The notes: generated by a model from the sequence alone, not told the origin. 64,000 nucleotides of DNA from CBDAMZ01 sp965197375 (GCA_965197375.1 CBDAMZ010000009.1:186001-250000); one strand, 5' to 3'. Shown: positions 1-9,730, numbered from the stretch's first letter. Made by a program: numbers and translations.

Positions 1-502
1 GCCCCTCGTCCAGTCGGACGACCGAGTCGCGGTGCGGAGACAGGTAGTTCCGTTTCAACGGGATCGGTTCTCCGGTCGTGGGATGCGGCAGCAGGTCAGT
101 CACGTCGTACCGCCGAAGTTCCTTCGCCGACGCGACCTTCCGGAACGCGTCCTCGAGCGAATCCCCATCCAGCCGACTCTTGATCTCGCCCACGGCGATC
201 ACGCCTTCGCACGGGTAGTAGGTCGTTTGCGCCGTGCGATTCACCGAGAACACCGGGCAGATGTCCCGCTCGTATACAACAACGTCCTGCTGGCGGCTCG
301 TCCCGTCGTAGTTGTCTATGACGAAGCCTTCCCCGACTCCCAGACCCCGTGGCAGGACCTGCTCCAGTTGGTCCCTAACGGGTTGCTCCGCCGCCGATCC
401 CACGGTCGACGGAGTAGTGCCGGCCTTTGCGTCCTTGAATTCGTCGACGAGCCGCTCACCGATGCGCCGGATGAATGCGTCCGGATCGAAGGTCCTGCTC
501 AT
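1..502 (-). CDS. DUF6602 domain protein, 3' end outside the window
   Basis: The reading frame starts at an ATG (500-502, minus strand) with an AAAGGGG ribosome binding site about 8 bases upstream and runs off the left edge, so about 167 residues are visible. The N-terminal half has the pattern I associate with DUF6602: an LPRGLGVGEGFVIDN stretch, then QQDVVVYE, then a region ending GVIAVGEIKSRLDG. This arrangement (an Asp in DVVVYE and E-x-K in GEIKS) resembles a PD-(D/E)XK-type nuclease core; that reading is inference. It lies at the edge of a region rich in defence and mobile genes. The biochemical role is unknown. Confidence 0.6.
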   Translation of the reverse strand, partial: MSRTFDPDAFIRRIGERLVDEFKDAKAGTTPSTVGSAAEQPVRDQLEQVLPRGLGVGEGFVIDNYDGTSRQQDVVVYERDICPVFSVNRTAQTTYYPCEGVIAVGEIKSRLDGDSLEDAFRKVASAKELRRYDVTDLLPHPTTGEPIPLKRNYLSPHRDSVVRLDEG

Positions 503-579
503 GCTCTAACCCCTTTGGCTTCCTATGCCTCTCTGCCCTGCCGACTGTCGCGTCAATCGTGCGCGAACAGCTGCCCTGA

Positions 580-856
580 ATGTTCGCCGAACACTGGCGG
601 GCCGTCGAGTACGACCGCGAACCGCTGACGAACTCCGCAATGAACTTCGTCTCGATGCGCTTTCCGTGTCACGCCCGACGGCGTGTACTTTGAGACCGGC
701 GGGTTCACGTTCGCCGATGAACGCCAGAACCGCCATCACCTGCGGCTCGGCTACTCGGTGATCAAGCGCTCACGCATTGCCGAGGGGATCGGGAAGATCG
801 CCGCGGCGGTGCCCCACGCCGTCCCCGATCCGGGGCCTGACGCCCCCGCCGGGTGA
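580..856 (+). pseudogene. Remnant of an aminotransferase-like C-terminus
   Basis: A frame ending at the TGA at 854-856 encodes DGVYFETGG, then a HHLRLGYS stretch and a helix EGIGKIAAAV. This resembles the C-terminal end of fold-type I PLP enzymes of the MocR/class I-II aminotransferase type (GVxFxPGGxF ... LRLxF ... EGIxxLAxAL). An upstream segment from the ATG at 580 (MFAEHWRAVEYDREPL) is in another frame, and the join would need a frameshift near 660-668. The lysine-bearing core is absent. This is a relic of a gene cut down during island rearrangement. Family assignment is moderate. Confidence 0.35.
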
Positions 857-903
857 TCGACGCCCGCGCCGCGCGGCGCGCCGAGCGGGGCTCCCGAGCG
901 TAT

Positions 904-1270
904 GTACAGAACTTTATTTCTATAAGTACAGCGTGGCGTCGTGCGGCAGGTCCAGCGAGGGGGAGCCGTCCGCCGTCGAGACGCGGCCGGCGCCGAGCCT
1001 CAGGTGTTGGAAACGGTCGTTTGCGACACGACGGCGAGGGCGCCGTCCGGCAAGCGCCTCAGTGTGTCGTAGACCGTGTCTGATTCTATGTCTTGCAGAC
1101 GTCGAACGAAACAGCATAGCTCGGAGACCGGCTGCTCGGATGGCGCCTTGCTCTCAAGCGTCAGCTGTTCCGAAAATCGCCAGGCGGATCAGTCACGTAC
1201 TCACTCTGCGCGTTCGGAAGGAGCACCAGCCCGAGCGCCCTCGGGTGGTCGAGCTCGGCCGCGGCGCGTT
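904..1270 (-). other. Degenerate stretch with short coding-like segment
   Basis: No intact gene is visible. On the minus strand, between about 1193 and 1012, an open stretch reads ...LQDIESDTVYDTLRRLP and then stops. The following bases continue in another frame as HLRLGAGRVSTADGSPSLD up to about 917. This looks like the frameshifted tail of an unidentified gene. I do not recognise the family. The segment may be only the relic of a gene displaced by the operon beside it. Confidence 0.25.
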
Positions 1271-3238
1271 TCAATCAGTGTCTTGTTCCGTTGGGCTATT
1301 CTTCTCTCTTGCGACATCAGGAAATGATTTCACAAACGCTGACAGCGCCGCTTCGGCGCGACCACACGTCTCCCAAAGAGCGGGCTCTACGTGAAGCAGT
1401 GCATAGATCTTTCTTTGTAAAGCGATGGCTTCCTCGCAAGTCATGTCTTCAAACGCCAACTCATTGAGCCAATCGCCGACGGTCTCGCTCCATGCAGCCA
1501 AGTCGCTGTTGGCAGCAGCCGCCACCACAGCGACTCGCGCAACGCCTTCAAGTGAAAGACCACAGTCAGCGCGCCGCCGTGCGACTCGACAAAGGTTCCG
1601 TACCTCGTTCGCCAACGCTACGCTCCGGGTGACAGCACTCACCACCGCAAGGCCATTCAGCAGCGAGAACAAATCGTCATTGCCACTCACCCTCCGAAGC
1701 TGATATCCAACGCGAGATAAGCCCTGGGCTGCCAGTTCTGACAACTGGGGGCTGGTGCGATATAGCAATGACATGTTGACGAGTTCGCTGAATGACTCCG
1801 GAGTCAGTTCCTCAGTTTGAAGACTCACTCTGATGCTAGATTCATACTTGTCCGGCATTTCGATCACGGCCGCTGAGCCGCCTTCGAGAGGTCCTGGGAG
1901 AAAGGCATAGGGAATGATCTTGCGGGATTGAACCGCAGAACCTTCTCCCCAAAGAAGCGAAGTCAATTCACCCGATCGAACATTCTTTCGATATCGTTCC
2001 GCCGCATTCCTAATCCTTCCCAACATCTCTGCCTGGAGCTGCTTCGGCGTCATCCCGTCTGGGAACCAGCGTGGCTCTTGACGCAAGTCAACCAATGATT
2101 GCATGTAATAGTGAGCCCCACCACTCTCAAGTGCCCATTCTGAAAACACCGTTGGCGCTAGCTCTGCATCAAGTGCCTCGCGCTCAATTAGTGCGGCGTG
2201 AGCAATAGACGCCAGCCGTCTCCAAAATGGCGGTCGTTGTCGAGCGATGCTTCGGCGACTGATCTCACCGTCAACAAGCACCACGAGACCCGACAACAGC
2301 TTCAGACGCCCAGCGGGATCTTCCGGATCGTCAGCGCCAATCACCTGGATCATCGCCGCAAGCCATGGCTCAATCTCAGGAACCGAGTCGAAATGCTGCA
2401 GACCACATTCTATTGCCCCGACCTGAGAGATGCGATCGCCATGATTTGCCAACCACTCGTAGGTCCGCACCACCTCCTCACGTGGCACCGCCGTCAAATC
2501 GATGATTTGCGAGATCATTTGATGAGACGAAAGCACGAATACGGACCGAAGTCCTTTATAGGACTTCCACTGAACCAGTGTCCGCACGTGAGACGTAAGC
2601 ACGCCAGAGATAAAGTCGTTCACGTTTGTCTCGGTAGCCGGAATGCCTACCAAGCGATCGAAATATCGCAGATCGGATGGCACCAAGTCAGCGCCACTGA
2701 AATTAGGTGCTCGCAGCCGTTCACGGTTTGCGGCGGTGCAATGCACAGGAGTCAAACGGAATTCGTCAAGAACGTCATTAACTTCGTCGTCCTCTAACGG
2801 TCTGTCAATCAAGACGTCTCGCCATCTCTTAATGCGTTCGTCGATGATGGCACAGTCGGCCGTCTGTCTCTCGAACCATTCCATTCGTGTATTGACGTCA
2901 GGCGCTAGACACGCACATTCTGGCAACGCCTGCACGACTTTCTCATGGGTAACAGTGATTCCAGTTCCATTGTCATTGGTTAGGCGCCATACCATACCGT
3001 CCATCGACTCAACGTCTACGCTACGAGTCGCGCCAGCAAGTACTTGTCGCGCGGCTCGGAAGAGTGTTGAGCGAATAAACTCTGCGCCTGTTCGCTTTAG
3101 CTGAACTACTGCGTCGCCGCGGAGGGCATAACGGGTGCGAAACTCTTCGTCTCTCACTATGGCGGTACGTACGCTTGGCGGAAACAGTCGCAATGCCGCC
3201 ATAGCCATCTCTGCGCCAGAGGGTGTTTCAGTCGTCAT
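1271..3238 (-). CDS. Unknown 655-residue protein, partner of the lipase/PIN-like giant protein
   Basis: I do not recognise this family. The protein is about 655 residues, largely predicted helical from its composition, with no signal peptide, membrane segment or Walker motif that I can see. The ATG at 3238 is preferred over a GTG at 3268 because it overlaps the end of the upstream gene by 11 bases, as expected for translational coupling. It is the second gene of a two-gene operon with the 1546-residue protein at 3228-7868. The constant pairing implied by the overlap suggests that the two work together, perhaps as sensor or scaffold and effector; this is inference. Codon use is less GC-biased than in the housekeeping genes to the right, consistent with transfer. 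Confidence 0.7.
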   Translation of the reverse strand: MTTETPSGAEMAMAALRLFPPSVRTAIVRDEEFRTRYALRGDAVVQLKRTGAEFIRSTLFRAARQVLAGATRSVDVESMDGMVWRLTNDNGTGITVTHEKVVQALPECACLAPDVNTRMEWFERQTADCAIIDERIKRWRDVLIDRPLEDDEVNDVLDEFRLTPVHCTAANRERLRAPNFSGADLVPSDLRYFDRLVGIPATETNVNDFISGVLTSHVRTLVQWKSYKGLRSVFVLSSHQMISQIIDLTAVPREEVVRTYEWLANHGDRISQVGAIECGLQHFDSVPEIEPWLAAMIQVIGADDPEDPAGRLKLLSGLVVLVDGEISRRSIARQRPPFWRRLASIAHAALIEREALDAELAPTVFSEWALESGGAHYYMQSLVDLRQEPRWFPDGMTPKQLQAEMLGRIRNAAERYRKNVRSGELTSLLWGEGSAVQSRKIIPYAFLPGPLEGGSAAVIEMPDKYESSIRVSLQTEELTPESFSELVNMSLLYRTSPQLSELAAQGLSRVGYQLRRVSGNDDLFSLLNGLAVVSAVTRSVALANEVRNLCRVARRRADCGLSLEGVARVAVVAAAANSDLAAWSETVGDWLNELAFEDMTCEEAIALQRKIYALLHVEPALWETCGRAEAALSAFVKSFPDVAREKNSPTEQDTD

Positions 3239-6200
3239 CGCCTGTTCTGTTCTGTAAACGTGTGACACTTCTCATGATTAAATGTGACGCGTCTTGAATT
3301 GATGCAGTGAACACATCGCTCTGCGTTTCCCTCACATCCTCCAATAGCGCGTTGTTCAGCCATTCCCAATATGCGTGTCGACGCTCCGACGCTTCCGATT
3401 TGAAGGTCATTAGTGCCACCAGTAGTGCACGAAAGCGCACGTGGCTATCCCCTCGATCTGCCTCACCAACGTGTCGATGAGACCAACCACGAATATCTAG
3501 CAGCTCCAAGAGCCACGTACTCCGTGCCGCAGCCGTTGTGATGTCGATGTCTTCTCGCCACTGAGACCTGATTGTGTCAAGCAGTACGTGAAAAAGATTG
3601 TCTAACCAGGTGGACTCTACTGCAGGCGTGAGTCCTTTGGACATCCGGCACAGTTGTAGGTTTTCACGCAACGCTTTCATTTCAGCGCCCTCAGCTAGGG
3701 CATCGTCAACGACAGTACTTCGCGACAACAACACGGTGAGCTCGTCAAAGTCAACTGGCACAAACGCAAGAGCTGCAGAGCGCATGCGCGAAAGATAGTC
3801 CGTGCGTTGCTCTTCTTCTAACTGCAATGCAGATAGCAGATCATATGTAGTCCACAGAGGCGTCCGTGCACCACCGTTTTGTGAGATGTCTGAGTGCTGA
3901 TTGAAATAGCGATCGTCAATAACAGCGACGTCGGCACAATTTGCGATTCGTATGATGTCGATGGCTGGATGATCAAGAGCAGCATCTGTTGGACCCTCGT
4001 TCTGCACTCTCTGAGCCAGGCGCACCTTCCCGTTCATGATCCCGTTTCTGAGCACCTCCCTGATGTGGTCGATAACCGCGTTCGCGCGCTCGGCTAGAGC
4101 CTCGTACTTAATGAGGCGATCGCCTTCGGCAATATGATTCGCTGAAATCATCAAAGAGAAGCCAGATGCCTCGAACTTGGGAAGGAGTCGGAGGTGCTGG
4201 AAGTACAAGAGTGATACACTGTCGATATAAAGCACTGAACCCGGCGCGACGGCGGGGTTCTCCGCCCAGGGGGTCTCGTGCAGGTTCAGAAACGTCCGCG
4301 CGCGGCGTTCCTCTGCTCGGGTTAGACGTCCTTGTTGAACTAAAGCGTCAATTACGGCGAGACAGCCGCAGACGTACGTTTTGTGAAGACCGATGTCTGC
4401 CTCTTCTTCCATCAGAGACGCCACTCGATGGATCGGTGCAGACTTCACGACACGACGCGGCCTGCGATCAGAACCCCAATCTGCTTTGGCCTCCGCGAAT
4501 AAGCACGCAAGCTCTCGGCCAACCTCGCTTGCAAGCGCTTCATCGATGGGTGCCGTGGGCTCGATGGGCTTTAGTAGGCCAGAATCCACAAGACGTCTGA
4601 TCTCACGCGCACTGGCTACCCTGCTTGGTTGATGAAAACGAATACGCTGCTTTTCTTCGAACAGCCATCCCAGCGTCGAGTGAGGAACTACAACCCTGCT
4701 CACCGCGCGCATTATCCGCTCAAGTAGGCCACACGTCCCTGCGATGAGAAGGGCGGTTGGGTCTATTGCAATCGAGTGAGGCATGCGCGATGACACACCT
4801 CGTCGAGCACCACTGTAGCTATACAGCAACACTCGCCGACGCGGATCAATGGTTTCCACATTGGCAAGGACGGGCAACATTAAGAACTCCGCCAGAGACC
4901 GGCTCAGCAGTCGTGCGCAAGTGAACATTGGAACGAGGCCAGCATTAAACTGATCCCAAGCTTCCGCCTCTCGTTGTTGCCAGTCTGGGTGTCGATCGAT
5001 TAAGTCCCGGAGCGATACCCGTTCAACCGGGCCGCCTGAGTCAGATAGCGTCGCGGCTCGTTCGATCCATTGGACAGTAGTCTCGTCTTCCCATCCGGCC
5101 GCCACCGCACTGGAGTAGCATCCGAGTAGCACGTGCGGATCATCCGTCGCCTTGGCGGCGGCCTCTACAATGAGTGCTTGCGCTCGGGCCGATGTCAATT
5201 CTTGCGCTATTTGGCCAGCACGCAACAGTTCTTCGGCACTTCGGTCTGCTCGTCGCTCCCACTCGCGTTCCACAAAAGTCGCAAGAGAATGCCAGTCACC
5301 TGACGCAATCGCTAGATTTACAGCGAGAATCCGATCCTCCGGACAGTCGCGATGTTCCTGCAGCCGCGTCAGGGCATCGAGACACTTAGCTAACTCGCCA
5401 AGATTGTAAAGCGACCAAGCAAGCGATGACTGAAGGTGCTCGGATCTCGACAGCAGATCCTCGTGCACGCGCAGCAACTCGACGACCTCCTGAAACTTAG
5501 CAGTTTCAAATAAGGTCCTAGTGTAAAGCTGGCAGCTTGGTAGGTCGTTGGTCCGCTCAAAAAGAATCGCCGCGTACGTGGTTAGTCGAGCCCAATCTCT
5601 CTCACTTTCTAATGCCTCTACGAGAAGTATCAGGTCTGTCAGTTTATTTGTGGAAGCGAACTGCCTTTCGCGGACCACCGTTCGATTGGATTCTGCCTCG
5701 GCAATAAGCTGTGATAGTCGCGCGCGCTGCTCACTGGGCACATCATGGTTCAAGAGTTCTTCCAGGCGTTCTTTCGCCAAGGGAAGCTGGCCCGAAGCGA
5801 CCAGTGACTCGACCTCAATGCTATTAAGGAAAAATATATTCAAGTGTTTCGCCAGCTCATGTCGATGTTGCCGGATATACGCGGCGCATTCCACGGGTGG
5901 CTTCGTCTGAGCGATCGCTAATCGTGCAAGGGCAGCATCTCTTGACCCATTGGCAGATAGTGATATGTGGCGATCGATCTCCTGCTCCACTGTGTCGAGA
6001 TCGATCGTCAGGCCGAACTGCAGAGCGATCGGCAATCTCCTGAGGGCGTGCTCAGGACTTCGCATACTCTGTTCAAGGTCATTGATCGCGATGTGTCGTT
6101 CATCGGGATCCCTCAGCCTCAGCAACAGCGCACGGTCGGTCGCGTCGTAACTGCTCTCTAAGCATTCGAACTCCTGTGCTGCAAGAGCAGATTGCTGATA

Positions 6201-7868
6201 CAAGTGTTGCGCCTTCCGTCGTGTCTCTAGCGAGGCGACGTCATCGGCAAGGGAAATAGGTCCGATTATGAATGGTGGTTGCGATAGAATCACTTTTGCC
6301 AATTCACGTGGAACAACGGATGCCAAATGAGCATTCGCAGCGACATACCAGAGCGCTGGAGTGTGCTCAAAGTCACCGGGCTCAAGGCCGGCACAGCTCG
6401 CCAGTGCGTCCTCGAACAGGCTCGCATCCAGCTGCGCTGCGATCACGAAGAACCGTCCATCAGAATCGAGGTCGGCGAGCGTCAGACCACTCTTGCGTAG
6501 CCAAGCCAATGCCTCCTCTTGGTTCTTGTTATTCTTGATTGCGATGAATACTGCGGCTCGCGCAGTTCGTGACTCAAACTGTGACAGCTTGGCAATCGCA
6601 CCTTCAAGATCGCCAGCGTAGGACTGCTCAAGGGCCTCAGCAATCGACACTTCCTCCGTATCTGCGAAACGGCGCGCGGCCCTAACGAGCTCCGGTCCCT
6701 CTGTATGACCGGGTTTGCCAAGCAAGAGCCGTGCACACCAAGCCACACCTCGCGCTTTTGTTATCGCGGGCGCCAATGCAAGATCGCCCGTAGAGAACGC
6801 TGTAGCTAGCCGCAAGGCTTGTTCATGAGGCCGTGCGCCGCTAAGGAACCGACTCTTCCGCAGACGCGTAAGGCGTCTCTCCGCCTCGGTGTTAACCAAC
6901 TCTCGAGGCATTGCCACCGATAACGGAGAAGCGAACGTACTGGTTGTCAGTGTTGTCTCGATACGTACATGTGTGACGGGAATGCTTGTCGTACCTGCAG
7001 CGGTGTCCTGCAACGTGTCGTGGGTGACCAGCGTTGTGCGAGGACGCAATTGAGAGGGTGCCTTCAAGAAGTTCTTGATGTGAAGGTACGCCTCGGACTC
7101 CCGTGATGCTGGCGAGGCAATTCCAAGATGATCCGCATCAAGCGGAATTGGAGTTGGGAGCAATCCTGGGTCAGCGCGGTCGGGCGGGACAATATGGAAC
7201 CCGAGTATGCTCTTAGTCTCGATCAGCGTCTTTATTGCAATGCCATTGTCCGCAGCGTACCCTCGAAACCATACGTTCAGATCTTGAAGACTCGGATTGT
7301 TACGTGCTAGTCCTCTCACGGCTGGCGACGGGCAGATGAGTAAACGCAGTATTCCGGTCCATGTGGCTAAATCGGCACCGCGATGAGGAGTTCCCAGGAA
7401 TGCTATGCGACTGACTCGTTGGACAAAATTCGCTGCGTCTGGTTGCCGGGGCGATAAATCATGCGCGACGCGCAGAATCTGTTCGAGGATCAGCCCACCG
7501 AAACTATGCGCAACGAATGCGATGTCCCCTTCAGCCAACCGCTCGTTCGTCAAGAGCAACGACAGGATATTGTTGGCTCGGTCGACTCGTGACATGGCGT
7601 GACCACGCCACAGAGTAGGCGCCGAATCATGTTCGATGCTCCAGACGCCAAGACGAGGGATATCATCTGCAAGCCACCGTGGCCACACCTCAGGCTTTCT
7701 ACCGGAGGACAGCCACGGTTCTTTGTTCGAGAATCGAACCCCGTGAATCAACACAACGTGCCTGTCAATAGACGCGAGGCTCGAGAGAGGGACTAGTTTC
7801 GACAGGATGAACTCCAAAGGATGTGCGAGATGGCGCCGATCGCAGGCGACGTTGCGCGATCGTGGCAC
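3228..7868 (-). CDS. Giant protein: alpha/beta-hydrolase (lipase-like) + alpha-solenoid + PIN-like domains
   Basis: The protein has 1546 residues from a GTG start. Residues about 37-265 form an alpha/beta hydrolase of the lipase/PGAP1-like type: HVVLIHG (oxyanion strand), VAHSFGG with nucleophile Ser122, FLGTPHRGAD at 157-166, and a likely catalytic His in DADHLG near 247. Residues about 340-1000 are TPR-like helical repeats (for example ALEQSYAGDLEGAIAKL). The C-terminal third contains segments resembling PIN nuclease folds: HSIAIDPTALL near 1031, SVLYIDSVSLLYF near 1211 and CADVAVIDDRYFN near 1311, with spaced acidic residues. An esterase-like N-terminus, a repeat arm and a toxin-like nuclease end fit an anti-phage or abortive-infection effector. 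That role is inference; no NTPase domain is seen. The downstream gene overlaps it. Confidence 0.7.
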   Translation of the reverse strand: MPRSRNVACDRRHLAHPLEFILSKLVPLSSLASIDRHVVLIHGVRFSNKEPWLSSGRKPEVWPRWLADDIPRLGVWSIEHDSAPTLWRGHAMSRVDRANNILSLLLTNERLAEGDIAFVAHSFGGLILEQILRVAHDLSPRQPDAANFVQRVSRIAFLGTPHRGADLATWTGILRLLICPSPAVRGLARNNPSLQDLNVWFRGYAADNGIAIKTLIETKSILGFHIVPPDRADPGLLPTPIPLDADHLGIASPASRESEAYLHIKNFLKAPSQLRPRTTLVTHDTLQDTAAGTTSIPVTHVRIETTLTTSTFASPLSVAMPRELVNTEAERRLTRLRKSRFLSGARPHEQALRLATAFSTGDLALAPAITKARGVAWCARLLLGKPGHTEGPELVRAARRFADTEEVSIAEALEQSYAGDLEGAIAKLSQFESRTARAAVFIAIKNNKNQEEALAWLRKSGLTLADLDSDGRFFVIAAQLDASLFEDALASCAGLEPGDFEHTPALWYVAANAHLASVVPRELAKVILSQPPFIIGPISLADDVASLETRRKAQHLYQQSALAAQEFECLESSYDATDRALLLRLRDPDERHIAINDLEQSMRSPEHALRRLPIALQFGLTIDLDTVEQEIDRHISLSANGSRDAALARLAIAQTKPPVECAAYIRQHRHELAKHLNIFFLNSIEVESLVASGQLPLAKERLEELLNHDVPSEQRARLSQLIAEAESNRTVVRERQFASTNKLTDLILLVEALESERDWARLTTYAAILFERTNDLPSCQLYTRTLFETAKFQEVVELLRVHEDLLSRSEHLQSSLAWSLYNLGELAKCLDALTRLQEHRDCPEDRILAVNLAIASGDWHSLATFVEREWERRADRSAEELLRAGQIAQELTSARAQALIVEAAAKATDDPHVLLGCYSSAVAAGWEDETTVQWIERAATLSDSGGPVERVSLRDLIDRHPDWQQREAEAWDQFNAGLVPMFTCARLLSRSLAEFLMLPVLANVETIDPRRRVLLYSYSGARRGVSSRMPHSIAIDPTALLIAGTCGLLERIMRAVSRVVVPHSTLGWLFEEKQRIRFHQPSRVASAREIRRLVDSGLLKPIEPTAPIDEALASEVGRELACLFAEAKADWGSDRRPRRVVKSAPIHRVASLMEEEADIGLHKTYVCGCLAVIDALVQQGRLTRAEERRARTFLNLHETPWAENPAVAPGSVLYIDSVSLLYFQHLRLLPKFEASGFSLMISANHIAEGDRLIKYEALAERANAVIDHIREVLRNGIMNGKVRLAQRVQNEGPTDAALDHPAIDIIRIANCADVAVIDDRYFNQHSDISQNGGARTPLWTTYDLLSALQLEEEQRTDYLSRMRSAALAFVPVDFDELTVLLSRSTVVDDALAEGAEMKALRENLQLCRMSKGLTPAVESTWLDNLFHVLLDTIRSQWREDIDITTAAARSTWLLELLDIRGWSHRHVGEADRGDSHVRFRALLVALMTFKSEASERRHAYWEWLNNALLEDVRETQSDVFTASIQDASHLIMRSVTRLQNRTGDDD

Positions 7869-8164
7869 GCCTTCACACTATACTGTCTGAATCCCACGCT
7901 TTCTGCTTTCCGGAGCGGCGGGCCCGATGTCAACGTCACCACAGCAGCTCCGCAGTGAAGCTCACCGCGGTGAGCGATTCCAACAAGCCGAGGTTCTTAG
8001 CGCGCTTAAGAATCGCTCGGTTTCGGCTGGCATCATCCAAGCTGTGGCGGCGACGTGCCGGTGCCGGAGGACGACTGGGGCTACACGCCGGACGAGACCG
8101 CCGTGCGCCAGCCGTTGCGGCCGGCGTCCAACCCGGTCGATCTGACCCAGGCGGGCGGCCCCGG
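7869..8164. other. Intergenic stretch with unexplained coding-like fragment
   Basis: This holds the upstream region of the large minus-strand operon and then debris. On the minus strand a TATAGT element lies about 10 bases before the GTG at 7868 and could be its -10 box. On the plus strand, about 8050-8164 reads VPVPEDDWGYTPDETAVRQ, a coding-like fragment with no start and no recognisable family. It is probably the end of a gene cut off by the adjacent IS6 relic. Confidence 0.3.
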
Positions 8165-8494
8165 CTATGCCACCACGGGCTCGCGCATACGGCCCTGGGT
8201 TTTCAGCAGTTTCCGAAGGAATCGGACGACTGCTCGCCGATTCTGGTGCGATTGCACGAGGATGTCCAGGACGTCACCGTCCTCGTCTACTGCGCGCCAC
8301 ATATACTGTTGGCGACCCTGGATCTTGACGAACACCTCGTCGAGATGCCGTTCCGGTGAGCAGGTCACCGTCCCAGTGCCCCGGGATGGCTCGATCTTCG
8401 ATCTCCGCTGGCCGCTCGCGAATCGAGATAAGGCGAGAGACCTATCATCACGGATCCATCTCGGCGTCACCGCAAGATCCCTCGCGGGCGGCAC
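8165..8494 (-). pseudogene. IS6-family transposase fragment
   Basis: The segment around 8175-8345 reads HLDEVFVKIQGRQQYMWRAV and continues DEDGDVLDILVQSHQN, the first catalytic-Asp region and following strand of IS6/IS26-family DDE transposases (WHLDEVxxKIxGxxxYLWRAVDxxGxxLD). The sequence before it does not match the IS6 N-terminus, and everything after RFLRKLL is lost, so only about 60 residues of the family remain. It is a dead insertion-sequence relic that marks past rearrangement inside the island. Confidence 0.7.
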
Positions 8495-8568
8495 GGCACA
8501 TGTCCACCCGCCCCCAGTCGGTCACAAGGACTCGCCCTCTAGGCACTCCGCCAAGCCTAGTTCATTTG

Positions 8569-9204
8569 CTAGCTCGCTTGCGCTTCCGGGAGTATCCCCA
8601 TACCGGTGCTTCCGTACTTCTCGTACATCGATTCGAACCTGTTACGTAGATCGTCGTTGCCAACAAGCTCCTCGTGGTACGCTCTCAGTCCACGGACGAA
8701 CGCCAAATAGACACCCTCGACACTGACGAGGAAATGATCCGGCTTCTCAGGGTTCTCCAAGATATCGAAGTCCGGTCGCCGATTCACTAGCCAGATCTCC
8801 CGCTGCTGGTCATACAACGTGAACGAATGCAGCAACGGATTCCTGAGACCGAGATACAGCACTAGCGCCGAACGGCCAGGATCCTTGGATGTCGGGAACA
8901 TGTATCGAGCCGCGAAGTTCCTGATTCTGGCACTCACACCGCCCACTTCATCTGACCCGGCGTAGAACTTCGCTAGCAAATCTACCCCAGCCATCACAAC
9001 CATCAGAGTCGCGAACAGCCGGTGCTCCCCGCGCATCGCCTCCTCTACTACTGCATCCTCGTGGAGCACCTTCCCGATGAGGCAGTCCTGAGCTTCACGA
9101 CGAACCAAAAACAGAGAGCTATATGTGCCTGAGCCGTACGTACCTGCTTCAGTGGGTTGCTCGGGACTCGTGAAAAAGAACGTGATCTTCTCGTCAAGCG
9201 TCAT
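8569..9204 (-). CDS. Unknown protein with a HEPN-like R-N-x3-H motif
   Basis: A 211-residue protein from ATG. I do not recognise a named family. The motif GLRNPLLHSF at residues 119-128 (R121, N122, H126) matches the R-[N/D/H]-x3-H active-site signature of HEPN ribonucleases. It follows helical segments such as HRLFATLMVVMAGVDLLAKF, so a HEPN-type four-helix fold is plausible. No partner nucleotidyltransferase is adjacent. It lies between an IS6 relic and an IS3 relic in a defence-gene region, so a toxin or abortive-infection role is possible but is inference. The 3' end of the IS3 relic upstream overlaps its first bases. Confidence 0.55.
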   Translation of the reverse strand: MTLDEKITFFFTSPEQPTEAGTYGSGTYSSLFLVRREAQDCLIGKVLHEDAVVEEAMRGEHRLFATLMVVMAGVDLLAKFYAGSDEVGGVSARIRNFAARYMFPTSKDPGRSALVLYLGLRNPLLHSFTLYDQQREIWLVNRRPDFDILENPEKPDHFLVSVEGVYLAFVRGLRAYHEELVGNDDLRNRFESMYEKYGSTGMGILPEAQAS

Positions 9205-9415
9205 GCGCCAATCCTACCTGGCGTGAACGGCCTGTAGACTAGGATTTCCATGTTGAGGGCGTCGACGCAGAAGCCCGCGTCGAGGGTGTTCGACAGCCGC
9301 CAGGCCAGCACATACCGACTCGCCAAGTCCATCTGCCACGCGGAACTGCGTGTTCGTGCTGTGACGGGAAGCGCTCAGGTGGTCGGTGATGAGTCGCTTG
9401 GCCATCGCCGTCACT
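9201..9415 (-). pseudogene. IS3-family transposase fragment (copy 1)
   Basis: The frame reads MDLASRYVLAWRLSNTLDAG and FCVDALN, the rve integrase core of IS3-group OrfB (first Asp in the QMDLAS region), then breaks into unrelated sequence MEILVYRPFTPG before a TGA. The same segment occurs at 13184-13425, where it extends further. Only about 40 residues of the catalytic domain survive here. It is a non-functional relic at the edge of the repeated block. Confidence 0.6.
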
Positions 9416-9436
9416 CAATTGTGGGGCGTCGCTCTA

Positions 9437-9730
9437 CTAGACGGCAGCGGGGCGGTAACGCTTGACCCTGATATCGCCTTCGCGCATCCGTGCGCGGGCG
9501 ATATCGTAGGACGCCTGCATCCGCATGAGCGTGTCCATCTTGATGCTGAAGGCCTTCTCGATGCGCAACGCCATGGTGCCGGACAAGTCGGAACGCCCGT
9601 TGAGGAACGTCGACAGTGCAGGACGGGAGACGCCGAGTACGGTCGCAGCGGCGGCGACGGTCAGGTTGAGCGGTTCGATAACCTCGGTCTTGACGAACTC
9701 ACCGGGATGTGGGGGGTTCAGCATGCGCAT
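9437..9730 (-). CDS. higA: HigA-family antitoxin (copy 1)
   Basis: A 97-residue XRE-type HTH protein of the HigA/VapI antitoxin family, recognised by the start MRMLNPPHPGEFVKTEVIEP followed by the helix-turn-helix LGVSRPALSTFLNGRSDLSG. The ATG at 9730 is preferred over an upstream TTG because the MRMLNPPHPGEF start is typical of the family and GGGAG lies 7 bases upstream. It lies 13 bases downstream of the toxin gene, the higB-higA order. It should neutralise HigB and repress the operon through the inverted repeat at 10034-10051. A nearly identical copy is at 13513-13806; differences include Thr/Pro and Glu/Lys changes. Confidence 0.85.
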   Translation of the reverse strand: MRMLNPPHPGEFVKTEVIEPLNLTVAAAATVLGVSRPALSTFLNGRSDLSGTMALRIEKAFSIKMDTLMRMQASYDIARARMREGDIRVKRYRPAAV

